Position numbers and translations under genes: made by a program | In this document: positions 26,292 to 36,127 of the stretch, piece by piece | Layout of the letters: the number at the start of each line of letters is the position of its first letter | How positions within the stretch are numbered: position 1 is the first letter of the stretch | Assembly: GCA_002720865.1 (NCBI GenBank) | Contig: PBIO01000030.1 | Span: 212,955 to 276,954, forward strand | From: Halobacteriovorax sp. | Lineage (GTDB): Bacteria; Bdellovibrionota; Bacteriovoracia; Bacteriovoracales; Bacteriovoracaceae | DNA length: 64,000 nucleotides | Direction: 5' to 3' | The notes under the pieces: model-generated | What the model saw: only the letters and a program-made list of their open reading frames with translations | What the model was told of the DNA's origin: nothing | Database searches by the model: none

Positions 26292-29200
26292 CTAAGGCCG
26301 TGCAACATATGTTGACTTCATCTGGCATAAATTTCCAAAGGAGCAAGACTCACAATGATCTAAGTTTACTTGATCAAAGTCTGCGAGTTTTTGCCATTCC
26401 TGATATAGAGCCTTTTCTATTTCAAGCTTGGTTAAAATTTTATCAACAGTTTTTTTCTCATCAACGTAGACCAGAGATACTAAAACCTCTTCGTCGTCTG
26501 ACAGCCCCATTTCGAGGCAGGTTTGAATACCGTAGCAATACAGTTGAAACCAGTAAGCTAATTCTGAATTTTCTTTTTGTGTTCCAGTTTTGAAATCCCA
26601 AATTTCAGGAGGATTTTTTTTGTCCTTTGGTCTTAATACTAAATCTGGAGTACCCGAGATCATTTGTCCGAATAAAGGGAACTTCACTGGTGTTTCCGAC
26701 AAAAACGAATGGGAATTTTTTTCTTTAAGCAACCCTAACGCGTAATCCACTGCCGCTTTCTCTTTTCCTTTTATATCAAGAGGGCAAACTAAATTTCCAT
26801 TTACGCCTCTAGAGATTGCGTCATGGACAAGAATCCCTCTCTCTCTAGTATTCCTCTTCGGCCTCACTTCTTCTTCTTGAACTTCTTTATAGGATTTTTC
26901 ATCAATCAATTTGATATTATTACCAAAGCCAATTCTCTCCAAATCTTCTTCATCAATTTTACAAATATTACTTAGGTAAAATTTCCGTGGACACTGTGCC
27001 AGTGTTGCCAATCTTGTCACAGATACTTCTGCCAGTAATCCAAGTGGTCTTGCCAAATTCTTTCTAAAAATTATCCCTAAGCTATCTTTTTGAAAAAGTG
27101 GTGAGCTAATTTCTGAAGATTTATCTCGTCCTTCGAATATTTCTTCTTCCTCAATAGTATCGACATGACTTATTTGAAAGCTTGAATTTTGATCTAACTT
27201 TTCTTCGTAGAGCCTAAATCCATTTATCCAGCTATCGTTTGTAAATTTTAGACCAACACCGTTTTGTCGTAGATCTACATAAGTTAAAGAATCTTGTGCT
27301 CGAGTACACGCAACATAAAAAAGCCTTTTCGATTCAGCAAAGTCTTTTTTCTTCATTCTACTTTCTTCAAGTAAATAAATAGGAGATTTAAAAAAGCTTT
27401 TCTGCTCGGCGGATATCTTCCATCTAATACTTCCTGGAAGTTTTCCTAGTAAAGGTGAGTCTGAGTTTTTCCTTCCATTTGTATGAATTCCTCCCAGAAA
27501 AACATGGTCAAACTCTAGCCCTTTAGAACCATGAGCAGTCATTAGGAAAATATTATCCGGATTATCACCAAAACGAAATTCAACAGAAATACGTTCTGGG
27601 CCGAATTCCTCCATTAACTTGTAAAGATTTTCAGGATCCTCACCCGCAAGCTCATTCAAATGAGTAATTTTGGAAAAGTTCTTTTCGTAATCGGAATCAC
27701 ATATGCCCAAATTGCTAACAATTACTTCAAAAGAGGCATAAAAACCTAAAAGACTTATGTTTTTATAAAACCTTAATACTTGTTCTTCAACTTCTTCTAA
27801 TTTTTTATCTGAACCAATCCATTTCAAAATACCAAGACATAAAAACCCTACGTCTTTTTTTTCTTCGTTCTTAGTAAGAAACCCCTCTAAAAGAGTGCTA
27901 AAAAGTGCCCACAATGGGCCTTCATTCATTGGTATCTTCACTTGTGCTGTAAAGCTAATACCGGCGTCAGTCAAAAGTGGAATTAAATGAGAGGAAGCCC
28001 CTAAGTTCTTATAGAGGATTCCAATCGATCCTGGCTTCTTACTTTTTTCTAAAATTGATTTAAATAGATAGCCTGCTTCAAGTATATCCATGTCTTTTGA
28101 ATTTGGTTTTTTCTCTGACTCGACATTAACTAGTATTCTTTCGATACAACCACTTAAACTATCCTCGCCAGGATATTCTTGGTAAACAACTTCAACAGGA
28201 TCTTTTTCCAGGCCACTATAATTCACCCCAACCTTAAATAAGAAATCAAATAGCGTGTTATTTAAGTGAATAATCTTATTTTTAGACCTGTAATTCTTAG
28301 AAAGATATAGGTTTTGTGGTGTTACTTTACTACAGGAACGAAACACACCAAGCTCTCCACCTCTAAACCCATAGATTGCTTGCTTAACATCTCCAACACA
28401 AAACAATTTTTTAAAATCTTGATTAACTAAATTTTTAAGTATTTCGTACTGAACTTCACTCGTATCCTGGAATTCATCTACAATAAAGTATTTATATTGT
28501 TCACCAATTTTTTTAATAGCCCAAGGTTTTCCCTCAAGCCCCTTTAAGACATAATATTCTAAATCAGAAAATGTAAGCCCCCCAAGCTTCTCATAGCGAC
28601 CCTCAAGATAACTAAATAGTTCGAAGAAAATTGACATCCAAGAATTAAAAACTTCTTTATTATCTAAGAAAGAAATAATCCCTTCGCCATTAGCTTTTAA
28701 AAAATCTCTAAAAGATTTCATCTCTTCTATATATTCATCAACTTCTAATGATTTATCTTTTGCTGTCGTCTTCCTTAATGAAGAAATAGATTCGAAAAAG
28801 TCTAAAATTCTTTTCCAGCTATCTGAGCTATTCCAATCTAAGCTTTTCACAACATTATTAAAATTTTCGATGTTTTTAAACCATGCTTTCGAACTGTTTC
28901 CTTCAAACCCACTTAGATCAAACCTTCCCTTTGTTACCCGGCCCCAATCTTCCGATTCTAACAACTCATTCATGGTCTTTTTCATATCTATTGAGTTTAA
29001 ATCTTCAAGATTTGAGTCTCCCCAAAAATCTCTTAAATCTGGATTAGAAAATATTTCAAATACTGAATTTAAGATTTGTTTTCTATGAAAAAGAACAATC
29101 TCATTTATAAAGTCATCTCGATTATTTTTTGATTCAATAAACCATTCGTCAAATAAACTTTCTAATTTTGTTTTCTGGGAATCTGAATCGATAATATCAA

Positions 29201-29615
29201 AGTGAGATTTTAATTCTGGAAAATAATTACCTGAAATGAGTTTATAGCAGAAGCCATGGATAGTTCCCACATATAATGAATTTAGATTTTTACCTACTGC
29301 CTGCCAGAAAAGAGAATCCTCACTATCATTTTCATATTCAAATTGAACCCTTTTATATAAACGTGTGGCCATTTCACCAGCCGCTTTTTTAGTAAAGGTC
29401 ATCATGACAATTGAACTTAGGTACTTTTTTATATTTGAATTTAGAAATTCATCAATGGTGATTTCAGTCCTAAACTTCTTCAAGAGATAAATGATATGTT
29501 CAACTAAAACAAATGTTTTTCCAGAGCCGGCACCCGCACTTAAAAGAACTCCGCCACTGTGTTCGATAGATTTTTTCTGCTCTTCGTTTGGAGTTCTTAC
29601 TGTTGTTTCAGACAT
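26292..29615 (-). CDS. addA: AddA-type helicase-nuclease subunit
   Basis: The product is about 1107 residues. The start at 29615 is chosen because its ATGTCTGA overlaps the AddB stop; an upstream in-frame start at 29663 lies within addB. The N-terminal UvrD/RecB helicase has Walker A SAGAGSGKTF near 26-35, DEFQDTSEVQYE (motif II), TAHGSKGLEFDHVFL and FYVACTRAQ. The C-terminal RecB-type nuclease has GTPDLVL and WDFKTG as catalytic residues and QLYCYGIQ as the later motif. Together with AddB it processes double-strand breaks for RecA. Unusually it also carries Cys residues in QCPRKFYL and CESCSFGNLC, the spacing of an iron-sulfur staple. Confidence 0.9.
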   Translation of the reverse strand: MSETTVRTPNEEQKKSIEHSGGVLLSAGAGSGKTFVLVEHIIYLLKKFRTEITIDEFLNSNIKKYLSSIVMMTFTKKAAGEMATRLYKRVQFEYENDSEDSLFWQAVGKNLNSLYVGTIHGFCYKLISGNYFPELKSHFDIIDSDSQKTKLESLFDEWFIESKNNRDDFINEIVLFHRKQILNSVFEIFSNPDLRDFWGDSNLEDLNSIDMKKTMNELLESEDWGRVTKGRFDLSGFEGNSSKAWFKNIENFNNVVKSLDWNSSDSWKRILDFFESISSLRKTTAKDKSLEVDEYIEEMKSFRDFLKANGEGIISFLDNKEVFNSWMSIFFELFSYLEGRYEKLGGLTFSDLEYYVLKGLEGKPWAIKKIGEQYKYFIVDEFQDTSEVQYEILKNLVNQDFKKLFCVGDVKQAIYGFRGGELGVFRSCSKVTPQNLYLSKNYRSKNKIIHLNNTLFDFLFKVGVNYSGLEKDPVEVVYQEYPGEDSLSGCIERILVNVESEKKPNSKDMDILEAGYLFKSILEKSKKPGSIGILYKNLGASSHLIPLLTDAGISFTAQVKIPMNEGPLWALFSTLLEGFLTKNEEKKDVGFLCLGILKWIGSDKKLEEVEEQVLRFYKNISLLGFYASFEVIVSNLGICDSDYEKNFSKITHLNELAGEDPENLYKLMEEFGPERISVEFRFGDNPDNIFLMTAHGSKGLEFDHVFLGGIHTNGRKNSDSPLLGKLPGSIRWKISAEQKSFFKSPIYLLEESRMKKKDFAESKRLFYVACTRAQDSLTYVDLRQNGVGLKFTNDSWINGFRLYEEKLDQNSSFQISHVDTIEEEEIFEGRDKSSEISSPLFQKDSLGIIFRKNLARPLGLLAEVSVTRLATLAQCPRKFYLSNICKIDEEDLERIGFGNNIKLIDEKSYKEVQEEEVRPKRNTRERGILVHDAISRGVNGNLVCPLDIKGKEKAAVDYALGLLKEKNSHSFLSETPVKFPLFGQMISGTPDLVLRPKDKKNPPEIWDFKTGTQKENSELAYWFQLYCYGIQTCLEMGLSDDEEVLVSLVYVDEKKTVDKILTKLEIEKALYQEWQKLADFDQVNLDHCESCSFGNLCQMKSTYVARP

Positions 29616-31998
29616 CCATCCCCCTGTCACAAATGTATTTAATCGAACAATAACCGCAAACATTGTCCTTCAGAGGATCTGCCCTAAATACTTCATCATT
29701 ACTTAAACTCTGAACAAGTTTATTTTCTTCAACGCAATAGCCTTCGAGTAGTTCTGTATATTTAGGAAGATGGGATATTTTCACATCCAAATCTGATAAA
29801 AGATTTTTTAACTCTTTGCTTAGATCTTTATCTTCTGAATATAGAAGAGAGGCTGAGGGATCTTTTAGGTTTAGATAGCCAAAGAGAAGTGCTTCTGAAT
29901 TACTCCCACTAACGTGATTAATATAGTACCAAGCTTGAATTTTCTTATATTCTTTAAAATCTCCGACACTTGGGATTCCACCTCCAGACCTTTTAAAGTC
30001 TATTAACACCTGCCCACCTGAAGGTTCAAAAAAGTAATCAATACTTCCTCTATGCTCTATTCCGTCTACGATATGACTAAACTTTTTTTCAAACTCTGTT
30101 TGGCCACTTCCAAAATGAGCAGTAATAATTTCAACAAATCTGATTCCTCGTTGGGATAACATTATAATTTCATACAATGCTTCTTGATACTGTACTGGCC
30201 CAAGCTGTACCTGATCTTTTGCTAATTGCTTATTTAATTCCGATATAGCAATTTCTCTCAAGTCCATTTTGGTATTTTTAAAAAAGCTTCCAATTACAGC
30301 ATGTTCAATTAAGCCTAATTGAAATGGTTGAATTGATTCAGTCATTTTTGGATCAATCTCAATTTTTTCAATATAATTATAATAATACTTACGTGGGCAA
30401 TCTAAATAAGTTTGCAAAGAGGTAGAGGAGATTTTTTTTAACTCAGGTCTTTTGATATCGATTTTTTCTTCTAATAGATTAGTCCTACTTACCTCTATAG
30501 AAGTAAGTAGACTGTTTTCTAATTCAAAGTTTTCTAATAATTCTAACCACGAAATATCTGCTTCTTCTAAATTTTCCTCTAGTATTAGTTCAACTTCCGT
30601 CTCAACTGAAAGGTCCTCTAAAGCAACTTTTTTACTTAAAAAATCTAACTCACTACTTCTTACTGGTCCCAATGAGGTAAGGTTCTCTAATTGAAGATCG
30701 GAAAAATTAGATTCTCCTCCCTTTAGTGGCCCAAGAAAGCTCCCTCCAATTAATAAGACTTTTGATGAATTAACTATTTCAGAGGTATCTAATGAATTTA
30801 TATAATTACGTGGTTCACTATCATAAACCGGAATTAAATAGTTCCGAGGTAGATCTAGGTCTAAGATCTCCTCAAATACTTCAGCATCAAAAAAACTAAA
30901 TTCATCATTTGCATCAGAAAGACTTCCCCACTCCTCTAATAATTTTAAAAATAAACTTTTTACTTTAAGCCATCGAAAGAAAAAATCTTTCTTCAAGGAA
31001 CTATCTTCTAATTCTTCTAGAATTGTAACAACCTGCTTCGAATCAATTGTTTTTTTTCCAAAGTCAGTTTCAGTTTTAATATTATTTATAAGGGATGTTA
31101 ATATAGGTTTGAATGGATCAACAGAAGCCTTAAAAAATAGGTCCTCTACTGGTAGAATATTGATATTATGAAATTCTTGATCAGCGGCTGGAAGTAATAA
31201 TTCAGCCCCGTCTGAAAGCATGTTATTAACCTTTGTATATGCTTCCTCAGAAAAGCGGCTTTTCTTAAATCTGCTCGCAATAACTTTTCTCTTTGAAAAG
31301 GTAAGTCCTTCAGGTACATCTTGAGTTTCAAGCCAGCCCATCCAAGTCGTCTTATCAGCTTCTTTATACAATCTTTCATGAATAGGAATAATAACTTCTG
31401 TGCGAATTCCAACACTTTTCAAAAGGTCTAATTGTCCACCACTGAGATGTTTGAATCCCATGAAGACAATAATTTTTCCGTCTACAAACTCATGGGTTGG
31501 ACTCTCGGTCGTTCTTATTTCTTCAGAGAGTAAACCATAAGACTGGTGCTCATCCACTAAACCCAGTTCTTCCGTAACTAACCAAAAAAAGCGTATGGCC
31601 GTAGCTAACTTTTCGTCTTCTTCATTTAAGATATCTTCAACCATTTCTAAGCTAAGAGTAAATCCCCTCAGTTCGGTATATAAATTAAAAGCTTTCGTAA
31701 AAATGTCGTAATCCACGTCAGGATTTTTAATTTTCCAAATTGTAGAAAGTTTTAAAAGTAATTCTGACTTTCTAGAGACTAAAAATTGATTCTCCCCCAT
31801 TAGAGAAATACAATCCTTAACAAACTTCGAAATCGTGACCACATCAACTGTTTTATTCTCAGCCTGGAGCTTCCCGCGGATCCCATCTGCTTTTTGAGGA
31901 CTAGGGCAGACGACTAAAACATCACTTAAATTCTCATCTTGAATATATTCAAGCTTGAGTATTTCTGAATTTGACGGTAGAAGTTTTACACTAAGCAT
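29608..31998 (-). CDS. addB: AddB-type nuclease subunit
   Basis: The 796-residue protein is the likely AddB partner, encoded directly upstream and overlapping addA by 8 bp. The C-terminal nuclease domain (about 525-790) shows DCPRKYYYNYI, GSIDYFFE and VLIDFKRSG. It ends with CGYCSIKYICD, the CxxCx5C cluster that with the first Cys holds a 4Fe-4S centre in Bacillus AddB. The N-terminal part resembles an inactivated helicase: no Walker A motif is visible where one would be expected (VLVVCPSPQKADGI). AddB binds the DNA end and helps in Chi recognition. The gene diverges from hslO with 70 bp between the likely starts. Confidence 0.85.
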   Translation of the reverse strand: MLSVKLLPSNSEILKLEYIQDENLSDVLVVCPSPQKADGIRGKLQAENKTVDVVTISKFVKDCISLMGENQFLVSRKSELLLKLSTIWKIKNPDVDYDIFTKAFNLYTELRGFTLSLEMVEDILNEEDEKLATAIRFFWLVTEELGLVDEHQSYGLLSEEIRTTESPTHEFVDGKIIVFMGFKHLSGGQLDLLKSVGIRTEVIIPIHERLYKEADKTTWMGWLETQDVPEGLTFSKRKVIASRFKKSRFSEEAYTKVNNMLSDGAELLLPAADQEFHNINILPVEDLFFKASVDPFKPILTSLINNIKTETDFGKKTIDSKQVVTILEELEDSSLKKDFFFRWLKVKSLFLKLLEEWGSLSDANDEFSFFDAEVFEEILDLDLPRNYLIPVYDSEPRNYINSLDTSEIVNSSKVLLIGGSFLGPLKGGESNFSDLQLENLTSLGPVRSSELDFLSKKVALEDLSVETEVELILEENLEEADISWLELLENFELENSLLTSIEVSRTNLLEEKIDIKRPELKKISSTSLQTYLDCPRKYYYNYIEKIEIDPKMTESIQPFQLGLIEHAVIGSFFKNTKMDLREIAISELNKQLAKDQVQLGPVQYQEALYEIIMLSQRGIRFVEIITAHFGSGQTEFEKKFSHIVDGIEHRGSIDYFFEPSGGQVLIDFKRSGGGIPSVGDFKEYKKIQAWYYINHVSGSNSEALLFGYLNLKDPSASLLYSEDKDLSKELKNLLSDLDVKISHLPKYTELLEGYCVEENKLVQSLSNDEVFRADPLKDNVCGYCSIKYICDRGMDV

Positions 31999-32068
31999 AA
32001 GGACTAGACCACACGTGTCAGTAGTTGTTCAGGGGCAGGTAAGTCTAACTTCAAAAAGGGAATTCGTC

Positions 32069-32920
32069 ATGCTTTCTACGAGTAAAGTTTTAAGTTTTAT
32101 AGATAACAAAGAAGGTTTTATGGTTTACTTCTTTGAGGGCCAGCGCCTTATTCATGACTTAGCCCTAATTCATAACCTAAAGGGTGAAGGGTTTCATTTT
32201 TTGAGAGACTCGATTCTTGGTAGTCAGTTACTAAGTGTATTTCTTAAATCAAAGGAAAACTTTGGATTCTATATAGATTCAGAAGATCCATACTTTCGAT
32301 TTAAAATTGAAACTAATTTTAATGGTTACATGAGGACTCTTTTATTACCCGAAGAATTCAATAATTTCCCAGAAAAGATTAATGGAGTCTATCGAGTGTC
32401 TAAAATTACAGAAGGTGCTCCTGACCCATACAACACAGTTATTGAGGTAAAAGAAAAAACTTTAAATGAAATATTTAATCAATTTTTCAAACAGTCTTTT
32501 CAAGTTAACGGAAAGGTATTCTTAAGCAAAGATAGTGACCAGTCCGCAATGATTATGAAACTTCCCAATACCAATATTGATAAGATCGACAGTCCTACAG
32601 AAAGAATGTCTGTTGATGAATACTGGGAGGCTCACTCAGAGTTTATTGAGCAACTTTTTTCAAAGGCTCATAATGATCAAGAACCAATCGAAAAAGAGTT
32701 CTTAAAAAAGGGCCTACACTTAATTGGGGGAAAAGATATTCAATTTAGATGCTCTTGCTCTAGGGAGAGAATGGTTTCCGGAGTGCTTGGTTTGGCTCAC
32801 TCCACCTCTATGGACGACGTCTTTCAGTCTGATAATAGCATCGAAACAAAATGTGACTATTGTAAAACGTATTATGAAATTACAAGAGAAGAGATCAAAG
32901 AAACTTTAAAAAAGATCTAA
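32069..32920 (+). CDS. hslO: Redox-regulated chaperone Hsp33
   Basis: Hsp33 is a cytoplasmic holdase that becomes active when oxidants release its zinc. The zinc site is complete at the C-terminus: CSCS (FRCSCSRERM) and CDYC. These four cysteines make the CxC...CxxC redox switch. The start at 32069 (MLSTSKVL) gives 283 residues, close to the usual 290. A longer frame reaches back to 31955, but those residues would overlap addB and do not resemble the family. The N-terminal domain has IHNLKGEGFHFLRDSILGSQLL and the central GAPDPYNTVIE. The 3' end overlaps the convergent lipoprotein gene by 15 bp. Confidence 0.92.
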   Translation: MLSTSKVLSFIDNKEGFMVYFFEGQRLIHDLALIHNLKGEGFHFLRDSILGSQLLSVFLKSKENFGFYIDSEDPYFRFKIETNFNGYMRTLLLPEEFNNFPEKINGVYRVSKITEGAPDPYNTVIEVKEKTLNEIFNQFFKQSFQVNGKVFLSKDSDQSAMIMKLPNTNIDKIDSPTERMSVDEYWEAHSEFIEQLFSKAHNDQEPIEKEFLKKGLHLIGGKDIQFRCSCSRERMVSGVLGLAHSTSMDDVFQSDNSIETKCDYCKTYYEITREEIKETLKKI

Positions 32921-33922
32921 AGGATTCCAAGTTTTCTTCGCGGTAGTCCAGAAAATTCTTTTTATGATTTCATACTCTTCATAGAGACCGCAAAAATTCT
33001 CTGCTCCTGAACCTTTTGCAAACACAGGGCTCATTAGTGACGTATTTCTAAAAATTATATGCTTCCCCTTAGTTTCAAATTCAAGCCATTCCTTTCCTTT
33101 TTTTGGCATTTCAAAATTGATAGACTCAGAAGACGTTACTAAGAACAAGGTTTCTTGACTTCTCTTAAATTCATCATGAAAAAACTGTAAGGACTTATCT
33201 AGTTCATAAAGGATTTCTCTAGCCTTTGTGATATTTTTAGCCTTTAAGGCTTTCAGGTAACTAAAATCTCTGACTATAAAAATTGACTGTCCTTGTTCTT
33301 TTTCAAACCTACGCCAGATTGATTTAAGATTATCAAACAAAGTTGCAAAACATGCTCCGCTCTTGCATGACTTGTCATAGTAGATATTCCCTTTTTCAAA
33401 CTTATCATTACCTAAATAATGAAAAAGCTTTTTCCCCTCTGCATTTTCCATTTTCCACAGGATGGATTGACCTAGGAAACCCTCTCCTCCACTGCATTCC
33501 TTGGAGGCCGACAAACTATCGTCTCCAGCAGCTATTTCAAAAATACCTACTTTATACCCAGTTGGATTTAAATAACTCCAAAGAGGGCTTTTTTTATAAT
33601 CTTCACAATTATTTTTTATATTTTTACTACCGACCATTTGACTCAAAAAACCTGAACCTGCACTTGGTCTGAGTCCATATAAGTTATAATTCCATATTTT
33701 TCCAGCACAGCTCATAGTCTCAAAGGAAGAACTTTTAACTCCCTGTGGCTTACTAAATCGAGACATAGCGAGATGCTCTTCTTGAAAACCAGCTATTTGA
33801 AGCCAGATTATGTTCTTTGGCCGCTCGCTATAATAATGACTTTTTAAATTTAAGGTTTGAACCCTGGAGCAAGATAAAAGACCAAGGAGCAAAAAGAGAA
33901 AATATATTTTTAAGTGTTTCAC
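32906..33922 (-). CDS. Lipoprotein, possibly of the alkaline-phosphatase fold
   Basis: I cannot name the family with certainty. The 338-residue product starts at a GTG (33922) with no clear ribosome-binding site. The N-terminus MKHLKIYFLFLLLGLLSCSR contains a lipobox (GLLSC), so it is probably membrane-anchored with Ser at +2 directing it to the outer membrane. The order of motifs NIIWLQIAGFQEEHL, LFLVTSSES and the His-containing KGKHIIFRNTSLMSPVFAKG resembles sulfatase/alkaline-phosphatase proteins. The metal ligands are weak (WLQIAGF in place of a D-rich strand), so it may be a divergent or inactive member. Six cysteines lie in the mature part after the lipidated one. Confidence 0.7.
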   Translation of the reverse strand: MKHLKIYFLFLLLGLLSCSRVQTLNLKSHYYSERPKNIIWLQIAGFQEEHLAMSRFSKPQGVKSSSFETMSCAGKIWNYNLYGLRPSAGSGFLSQMVGSKNIKNNCEDYKKSPLWSYLNPTGYKVGIFEIAAGDDSLSASKECSGGEGFLGQSILWKMENAEGKKLFHYLGNDKFEKGNIYYDKSCKSGACFATLFDNLKSIWRRFEKEQGQSIFIVRDFSYLKALKAKNITKAREILYELDKSLQFFHDEFKRSQETLFLVTSSESINFEMPKKGKEWLEFETKGKHIIFRNTSLMSPVFAKGSGAENFCGLYEEYEIIKRIFWTTAKKTWNPLDLF

Positions 33923-34084
33923 ACATAGATAATAAAAACTATTCGCTTTAAGAGCTAGGAATACTTATTGCGCAACACGCCAAAAGGGACATTAATACTC
34001 AGGTAAAGTTTAAAAACTGCAGCATTTCCTTTATTCTTATGTATGTTAAATAGATAAATTTATTAGCTTTAAGGAGTTTTGGGG

Positions 34085-36127
34085 ATGAGCGCAGTTGAAA
34101 GAGAAATCATGTGGAATATTCCACTTTATTTTAAAGTCATCATGTATGTTCTCTTTTTTGTGAGCATGGGTCTTTTTTGTAAGGGCTACTACCAAAAACT
34201 ACAATTCGTTACAGGTGGAAAAGGGTTTTCTGGATTAAAGAAACTTTTACCTGAAAACTTGAACTGGTCAAAATTTATAACAACATCTTTATTTACAGGG
34301 AAAGTTCCCAGAGTAAAAAGAGTAGCCATTTTCCATGGACTAATTTTTTATGGTTTCTTTATTCTTTGGATAGCAACTGACCTTGTGGCCGTACATGCTG
34401 ATACTCCTTTTAAAATTTTTAAAGGCCCAGTTTATATTGTCGTTAGTTTTGCTGCTGACATTGCAGGGGTTATGATTTTGGTCGGTCTAGCCCTAGCTTA
34501 CTACAGAAGGTATATCCAAAAACCCGAATACCTAAGTGCCACTAATCCCAATAGAGAAAAGTACATGTATCTCATGCTCTTTCTTCTCGTTGTTTTAGGC
34601 TATTTACTCGAAGGGTTAAGAATTGAAGGAACTAGAGCGGCATGGCTAGCGGGAGACGAAGGAGTTCTCTTTAATCCAAAAGAGAAGTATTGGTCTCCAC
34701 TTGGGTGGCAACTTGCTAACATGTTTGAAGCTTCGGGCTTATCGACCGAAACCCTAGCTGGTATTTGGAAAGGACTATGGATGTTTCACATGGCTAATAC
34801 CATGGTATTTATTGCTTCTATTCCTTTTACAAAGTTTAGTCATATCTTTCTACTACCCTTACAGGCCTTGTTAACTCCTCAAAGAAGAGGTGGAGTGCTT
34901 AACCCTATGGACTTCGAAGATGAGAATGCCGAAACCTTTGGATTAGGAAAGCTTAGTGAGCTTACTATGAAAAACAATTTGGACCTTATCAGTTGCGTGG
35001 AATGCGGAAGGTGCACAAATGTTTGTCCTGCTAATAATGCTGGAAAGCCACTAGACCCGAAAAAAATAATCACAAAGGCCAGAGATCTTTCTGAAGCTAC
35101 AATAAAAGCTGGCGAAACTGATGCCGACTTTTGGGAAAATCAAATTTATTCTGCTGCTGAGCTAGACTCATGCACCACTTGCGGTGCTTGTATGGAAGAA
35201 TGTCCGGCGAATATTGAACATGTTCAAATGATTATGGAAGCAAAAAGATATAAAACGTTAACACTAGGTGAAATCCCTCCTACTGCCGCAGACGCCGCAA
35301 ACAAAGTAAGAGTTAACGGAAACCCATGGGGAATTGCCCAAGATGATCGATTTAATTGGGCAGACGGACTTGATGTTCCAGTCATTGAAACAGGTAAAAA
35401 AGTTGATTATTTATATTACGTTGGATGTGCTGGATCTTACGATGCCGCCAATCAAAAAGTTGTCAGGGATACTGTCGCCCTACTCAAAAAAGCTGGTGTC
35501 GATTTCGCGGTGATGGGAAAAACCGAAAAGTGTAACGGAGATCCCATTAGACGATTTGGTGATGAGTACACTTTCTATGAAATCGCTATTGAAAATATCG
35601 CAAATATGAATCAGTACGATTTTGGAAAAGTAGTTACTCATTGTCCTCACTGCTTACACACTATCGGAAAAGAGTATGGAAAATTTGAAGATGGAGACTT
35701 TGAAACTATTCATCATACGGAACTTCTGGCTGACCTTCTATCCCAAGGGAAACTCAAAGCTGATAAAAAACAAGATACAGAACTAACTTTTCACGACCCA
35801 TGCTACCTCGGCAGACATCATGGTGAATACAATGCACCAAGAGAGATCTTAAAAGCGACAGGTGTGAAGATCAAAGAAATGGAGCAAAATAAAGATAAGT
35901 CATTATGCTGTGGCATGGGTGGCGGAAATATGTGGTACGAAATTGATCAAGGTGAAGAAATGTCGGAAAAGAGACTAGAACATGTCGGTACAGAAGACGT
36001 TTCTAAACTTGCTACTGCATGCTCGTACTGCCTAATAAATTTTAACTCCGGTAAATCTGAGAGGACCAAAACCGAAAATGTCGAAATTGAAGATGTGGCC
36101 TCTATATTGGCCAAGTCAATTTTATAA
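34085..36127 (+). CDS. Membrane-bound iron-sulfur oxidoreductase with heterodisulfide-reductase-like CCG domains
   Basis: The 680-residue product starts at the ATG at 34085 with AAGGAG eight bases upstream. The N-terminal third (about 1-270) has five to six membrane helices of the nitrate-reductase-gamma/cytochrome b type. Two 4Fe-4S clusters follow: CVECGRCTNVCP near 302 and CTTCGACMEECP near 363. Two CCG-type domains follow, the first with YVGCAGSY, KCNGDPIRRFG and THCPHCLHT, the second with FHDPCYLGRH and CCGMGGGNMW. Such proteins pass electrons between ferredoxin or electron-transfer flavoprotein and the quinone pool. No electron-transfer flavoprotein genes are in the window, so the donor is unknown. 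Three unrelated exported-protein genes follow on the same strand. Confidence 0.9.
   Translation: MSAVEREIMWNIPLYFKVIMYVLFFVSMGLFCKGYYQKLQFVTGGKGFSGLKKLLPENLNWSKFITTSLFTGKVPRVKRVAIFHGLIFYGFFILWIATDLVAVHADTPFKIFKGPVYIVVSFAADIAGVMILVGLALAYYRRYIQKPEYLSATNPNREKYMYLMLFLLVVLGYLLEGLRIEGTRAAWLAGDEGVLFNPKEKYWSPLGWQLANMFEASGLSTETLAGIWKGLWMFHMANTMVFIASIPFTKFSHIFLLPLQALLTPQRRGGVLNPMDFEDENAETFGLGKLSELTMKNNLDLISCVECGRCTNVCPANNAGKPLDPKKIITKARDLSEATIKAGETDADFWENQIYSAAELDSCTTCGACMEECPANIEHVQMIMEAKRYKTLTLGEIPPTAADAANKVRVNGNPWGIAQDDRFNWADGLDVPVIETGKKVDYLYYVGCAGSYDAANQKVVRDTVALLKKAGVDFAVMGKTEKCNGDPIRRFGDEYTFYEIAIENIANMNQYDFGKVVTHCPHCLHTIGKEYGKFEDGDFETIHHTELLADLLSQGKLKADKKQDTELTFHDPCYLGRHHGEYNAPREILKATGVKIKEMEQNKDKSLCCGMGGGNMWYEIDQGEEMSEKRLEHVGTEDVSKLATACSYCLINFNSGKSERTKTENVEIEDVASILAKSIL

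Noticed and set aside
32010..32018. Short ACACGTGT palindrome between addB and hslO as an operator
   Set aside because: Eight-base palindromes are expected often by chance and nothing else supports a site.
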